Part shown: positions 60,756-64,000 of the stretch, one piece after another | How positions within the stretch are numbered: position 1 is the first letter of the stretch | Layout: every line of letters starts with the position of its first letter | Origin: JAAXHF01 sp963665955 | GTDB lineage: Bacteria; Desulfobacterota; Binatia; Bin18 | Direction: 5' to 3' | Length of the DNA: 64,000 nucleotides | NCBI GenBank assembly: GCA_965231765.1 | Contig: OZ246887.1 | Span: forward strand, 3,844,001-3,908,000 | Translations under genes and position numbers: made by a program | Notes under the pieces: model-generated | Told to the model about the DNA's origin: nothing | Database searches by the model: none | The model's input: only the letters and a program-made list of their open reading frames with translations

Positions 60756-62717
60756 TTACGCAGGACTGGGCTTACCTGCCGACTTGAGCTGTGACAGCAC
60801 GTCTTGAAACGGAACGTGTTCCAGCGAGCCAAACAAAGTATGCGAGCTGAGCTTGGCTCGGGTCAGTTTCGGAGACGTGACGCCGCATAAGAAACGGGTG
60901 AGGACAGATGGGTCCGACAAAATCCCTGGACGCGCTTGACGCAACTCTCCGGCTTGGCGCAAAAGATCTGCATCGACGCGTGGCGTTGCCCGTTGGGATA
61001 CGGCAATCGGGGCGTGGCCATTGAGACACCACGAGCAGTGGCCGCAGGGTTCCTCCAGCCGACGGTCAAAATAGGCACACAGCGCCGAGACCTGACAGCC
61101 ATCCAGCTTCGCCAGGTCGAGGACTTGTCGGAGCCGGGCGATTTCGCGCGTTTCGCGCTCTGTCGCGCGTTGGTAGAGCGATTGGGCTAATGTTGTAAGA
61201 TCATCCGGAGTATTGAGGCGGCGGTAGCGATGCCGCACGCCTTGGGCTTTGATTTCGAGCATCTGGTGTGCGCCCAAATAATCCAGCGCCCGCACAATGC
61301 GTTCTCGGGCTACCCCCATGGCTTGGGTGGCTTGGTCCACGTCGATAGACAGCCATATCTTGGCTTTTCTCGCGTGTTGAAAAATCTGAAACAAAAATGC
61401 GCGGCGTTCGCCTTCAAAGCGGGCCAGGATTTCCTTTGACGACAGGATGGGTTTGAATTGGTAGTCGGAATAAAAGGGCGTGCCGCCTTCCAGGCAGCCG
61501 TTCAATTCGAGATACGTCAGCAAGGTGCGCACGACCAAAATCCGAATGTCATGTTGCGTTGACAACTCCGTATAGCTCACGTCAAATTCTTGCTGTAGAG
61601 AAAATAGATCGTCTAATAAGCTCTGGATGGCCGATAGCGTCGGCGTATCGCCATACACAAAGTTTTCCAGCACGTTCATATCGTCCTGGCAAACGAACAT
61701 CTGGCAAATTGAGGTCGCGCCGTCACGGCCCGAGCGGCCGATCTCTTGGGCATAGTTTTCCAGGCTCTTTGGCAGATTGTAGTGATAGACGTAGCGGATA
61801 TTGGCTTTGTCCACCCCCATGCCAAAGGCGATGGTCGCCACCACAATGCCCGCTTGGGTCCGGATGAACCAGTCTTGGACTGCGGTGCGTACCTCGTTTC
61901 GCAGGCCAGCATGATAGGGTTTGGCCTGTAGGCCCGCAGCTGACAGACGTTCGGCAACTTCTTCTGCCGTGCGTTGGAGGGTGACGTAGATGATAGTCGG
62001 GCCGGCCGGGCGGGCTTGCAGTTGTTCCAGGAGCAGCTCATCCCGCTGAGATGCTGCAACAGGGACACTCAACAGCGTCAAGTTGGGGCGATAGAAGTCG
62101 GTACAGGTGGCGCAGTCGGACGGGATATGCAAGGCTTCACAGATATCTCCCAATACCTGTTTGGTCGCAGTCGCGGTGAGGGCCAAGATACGTTCGGCCT
62201 GACACAGGGTGGCGAACTCGGCGAGTTTCAAATAATCGGGCCGGAAGTTATGTCCCCACTCTGAAATACAGTGCGCTTCGTCCACCGCAAAAAGCGAGAC
62301 GCGAGTCCGCATGATGGCTTGACGAAAGCGCTCGTTGCTGAACCGCTCGGGCGCCACGTACAGCAATTGCAGATTGCCCGAACGGACTTCGTTCATGACG
62401 GCGCGATAGGCGTCTGCAGTCAAGGTCGAATCCAGCCGCCGGGCAGCAATCCCCCGCGCCGTCAGGGCGTCGATTTGATCTTTCATCAACGCGATCAACG
62501 GCGAAACAACCAGTGTCACACCGGGCAGCATCAGCGCTGGCAATTGATAACATAACGACTTCCCGCCCCCAGTGGGAAAAATCGCTGCCGCAGACCGGCC
62601 CGCCAGCAAATTTTCGACCACCTCGCGTTGGCCGGGACGAAATTGGTCAAAGCCGAAATTTTGCTGGAGGACTTGGGGGAGGGTTTGTGTGTCAGCTGCT
62701 TCTTGCGGTTCTTGCAT
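60756..62717 (-). CDS. recQ: RecQ-family ATP-dependent DNA helicase
   Basis: A 653-aa 3'-5' helicase. Walker A FPTGGGKS (47-54), DEAH with the RecQ extension (VDEAHCISEWGHNFRPDY, about 134-151), motif VI GRSGRDG (about 338) and the zinc cluster (CQVSALCAYF and CGHCSWC, about 574-600). A winged-helix region lies between. The C-terminus lacks an obvious HRDC domain. It restarts forks and processes recombination intermediates. Confidence 0.93.
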   Translation of the reverse strand: MQEPQEAADTQTLPQVLQQNFGFDQFRPGQREVVENLLAGRSAAAIFPTGGGKSLCYQLPALMLPGVTLVVSPLIALMKDQIDALTARGIAARRLDSTLTADAYRAVMNEVRSGNLQLLYVAPERFSNERFRQAIMRTRVSLFAVDEAHCISEWGHNFRPDYLKLAEFATLCQAERILALTATATKQVLGDICEALHIPSDCATCTDFYRPNLTLLSVPVAASQRDELLLEQLQARPAGPTIIYVTLQRTAEEVAERLSAAGLQAKPYHAGLRNEVRTAVQDWFIRTQAGIVVATIAFGMGVDKANIRYVYHYNLPKSLENYAQEIGRSGRDGATSICQMFVCQDDMNVLENFVYGDTPTLSAIQSLLDDLFSLQQEFDVSYTELSTQHDIRILVVRTLLTYLELNGCLEGGTPFYSDYQFKPILSSKEILARFEGERRAFLFQIFQHARKAKIWLSIDVDQATQAMGVARERIVRALDYLGAHQMLEIKAQGVRHRYRRLNTPDDLTTLAQSLYQRATERETREIARLRQVLDLAKLDGCQVSALCAYFDRRLEEPCGHCSWCLNGHAPIAVSQRATPRVDADLLRQAGELRQARPGILSDPSVLTRFLCGVTSPKLTRAKLSSHTLFGSLEHVPFQDVLSQLKSAGKPSPA

Positions 62718-62880
62718 GGCTGGATTTTACCTTATCAACCTTGCCCTGAAATCGCACGCTGAATTCTTTCTCTCCGCACGCCTCAGAATTGCAAGATTGA
62801 ATAAGTTACGCAAGCTTCATTTCTCTATTCGTTTCTTCCACTTTTCATTGGCTCAAAACACGCTACAATTATGCGGGATT

Positions 62881-64000
62881 CTATTCTTCGTGCGGATACG
62901 TCTCCTTGGCCAGTCGCTCGACATTGTCGCCGGTCAGACTGTGAAGAAACGCAAGCAGAGCGTCTTTGTCCTCTGCTGTGAGATGCAAGGGTGCAATCCG
63001 CGCGTCCTGGCCTGGCCCACGGCTGCCGCCTCTATCGTAGTAATCAATCACGGCTTCCAAGGTGAGCAAGACGCCATTGTGCATATAGGGAGCGGTCAGG
63101 GCGATATTCCGCAGGGAAGGAATTTTGTAGTGCCAGAGGTCTTGTGGGTCGCGTGTTACCTCGTAGCGCCCGAGATCTTTGCTGGGTGGGGTCAGGATTT
63201 CATTAAGCTGGGCACGTGGCATGCTGGTGCGAATTCCTCCGCCGAGATCGATGGCAAGCGTTTCCGTTGGAATGAGTGGTAGGTGGGATGCGCCAACGTT
63301 GCGGAACTTATGGTCGGTAAACAAGCCTGCGTCTTGACTGAAAATGTGACACGTCCCGCATTTTCCTTTGTTGATAAAGATTGCAAAGCCGGCTTTGGCT
63401 TGCTGGCTGAGCGCGGCTTGCTCGTGGCCATAATACCATCGATCAAAAGCGGAGTTGCCGGACACGAGCGTCCGTTGGTAACTGGCGAGCGCCTTTCCAA
63501 GCGTTGCAACGCTTGGTGCGTCGCCGAAGGCAGTGTGGAAGGCACCGCTGTAGCCTGGCAGCTTCTTGATTTTATTCACCACGTATCCAATCGAGGGGTT
63601 GCCCATCTCGTCCGGCTGGGTCAGCGGAGCGATGACCTGATCCTCAAGCGTGAACTCGCGTCCATCGTGGAATAGCAACTCCTGATAAGCCACGTTGTAT
63701 AAACTTGGTGCATTCCGTTTCCCCGTTTTGCCATGTATGCCAACAGCGAGGCGGGTCTCATTGACGCTGAAGCCCTGAGCTGGGACGTGGCACATCGCAC
63801 AGGATATCGTGTCATTGGGGGACAGACGCCGATCAAAGAACAAACGCCGCCCAAGGTCGATCTTTTCGGGAGTCAGTAGATTCGTGTCCGGAACAGGCAG
63901 GGGCGTTGGCAGACCGAGGGGGATAGGCAGGAGTGAAGGAAGCGACTGGGCATGGACCGAAAGAGGCCACATGGGGTTGAAACAAAACAGGACTGTGATG
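62881..64000 (-). CDS. Di-haem cytochrome-c peroxidase / MauG family (partial 5')
   Basis: The reading frame has two CxxCH haem sites: CAMCH (about 58-62 of the visible frame from 63972) and CGTCH (about 206-210), the pattern of bacterial di-haem peroxidases or MauG-like oxidases. LTPEKIDLGRRLFFDRRLSP and TAPYMHNGVLLTLEAVIDYY are typical family segments. The frame stays open to the window end; residues ITVLFCFNPMW ahead of the ATG at 63972 look like the end of a signal peptide, so the start lies outside. It is exported to the periplasm and uses electrons to reduce H2O2 or oxidise a partner. Confidence 0.88.
   Translation of the reverse strand, partial: ITVLFCFNPMWPLSVHAQSLPSLLPIPLGLPTPLPVPDTNLLTPEKIDLGRRLFFDRRLSPNDTISCAMCHVPAQGFSVNETRLAVGIHGKTGKRNAPSLYNVAYQELLFHDGREFTLEDQVIAPLTQPDEMGNPSIGYVVNKIKKLPGYSGAFHTAFGDAPSVATLGKALASYQRTLVSGNSAFDRWYYGHEQAALSQQAKAGFAIFINKGKCGTCHIFSQDAGLFTDHKFRNVGASHLPLIPTETLAIDLGGGIRTSMPRAQLNEILTPPSKDLGRYEVTRDPQDLWHYKIPSLRNIALTAPYMHNGVLLTLEAVIDYYDRGGSRGPGQDARIAPLHLTAEDKDALLAFLHSLTGDNVERLAKETYPHEE

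Overview
The window looks like chromosome from an uncultured, metabolically versatile Gram-negative bacterium. Outer-membrane biology is implied by a LolA carrier, a TonB/TolA-like protein, exported proteins with signal peptides and a di-haem peroxidase. Starts are mostly ATG or GTG behind AGGAGG-type ribosome sites. Several LLM-class (luciferase-like) flavin monooxygenases, D-aminoacylase-type amidohydrolases, paired amidases, CoA-transferase, thiolase/OB-fold and SDR genes resemble the catabolic gene content of Tectomicrobia (Candidatus Entotheonella) or related deep Desulfobacterota/Binatota-like lineages. That placement is inference from gene content only.

Layout: 0.2-9.4 kb holds a secreted beta-propeller protein, tRNA-Ala(GGC), a histone-deacetylase-like hydrolase, and a Ski2/Hel308-like helicase followed by an unknown 503-aa protein. 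9.6-11.8 kb is a small accessory island: a toxin-antitoxin pair whose toxin has an in-frame amber stop, and a single-gene integron-type cassette with a 60-bp attC-like site and a nuclease-like gene. 11.8-20.6 kb is catabolic (LeuD-like swivel protein, LLM, two D-aminoacylase-like enzymes, FAH-family hydrolase, GNAT, OB-fold/thiolase pair, SDR). 20.7-29.4 kb is housekeeping: lolA, ftsK, RNase J, plsC, a DUF3426-like protein, tatA, a TonB-like protein, then tRNA-Ala(CGC) at 29.5 kb.

29.9-33.6 kb is a gene graveyard with remnants of a PPOX-family protein, a glutathione S-transferase, a dimethylformamidase-like enzyme and an LLM oxidoreductase, plus a frameshifted DUF91-type nuclease, all around one intact crotonase. 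33.8-41.7 kb resumes catabolism and transport (NtaA-type monooxygenase, DUF4326 protein, a DUF4212/sodium symporter pair, gamma-glutamyltransferase, YkgJ-type protein, CoA transferase). 41.9-46.4 kb is an operon with an 1161-aa nuclease-RNaseH-helicase fusion between an unknown protein and an NfeD-like membrane protein. 46.5-56.8 kb has two LLM enzymes, acetoacetyl-CoA synthetase, two paralogous amidases, an MNT/HEPN module with a nonsense-mutated HEPN gene, a TauD dioxygenase, an internally deleted alpha/beta hydrolase and an orphan HicB. The end holds an FtsX-type ABC exporter, RecQ and a partial cytochrome-c peroxidase.

The two most distinctive signals are (1) the lone cassette with an attC-like hairpin and matching core sites, with no integrase in view, and (2) the recurrent decay of toxin and catabolic genes while antitoxins and neighbouring enzymes stay open. 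No CRISPR array, rRNA or transposase was seen.
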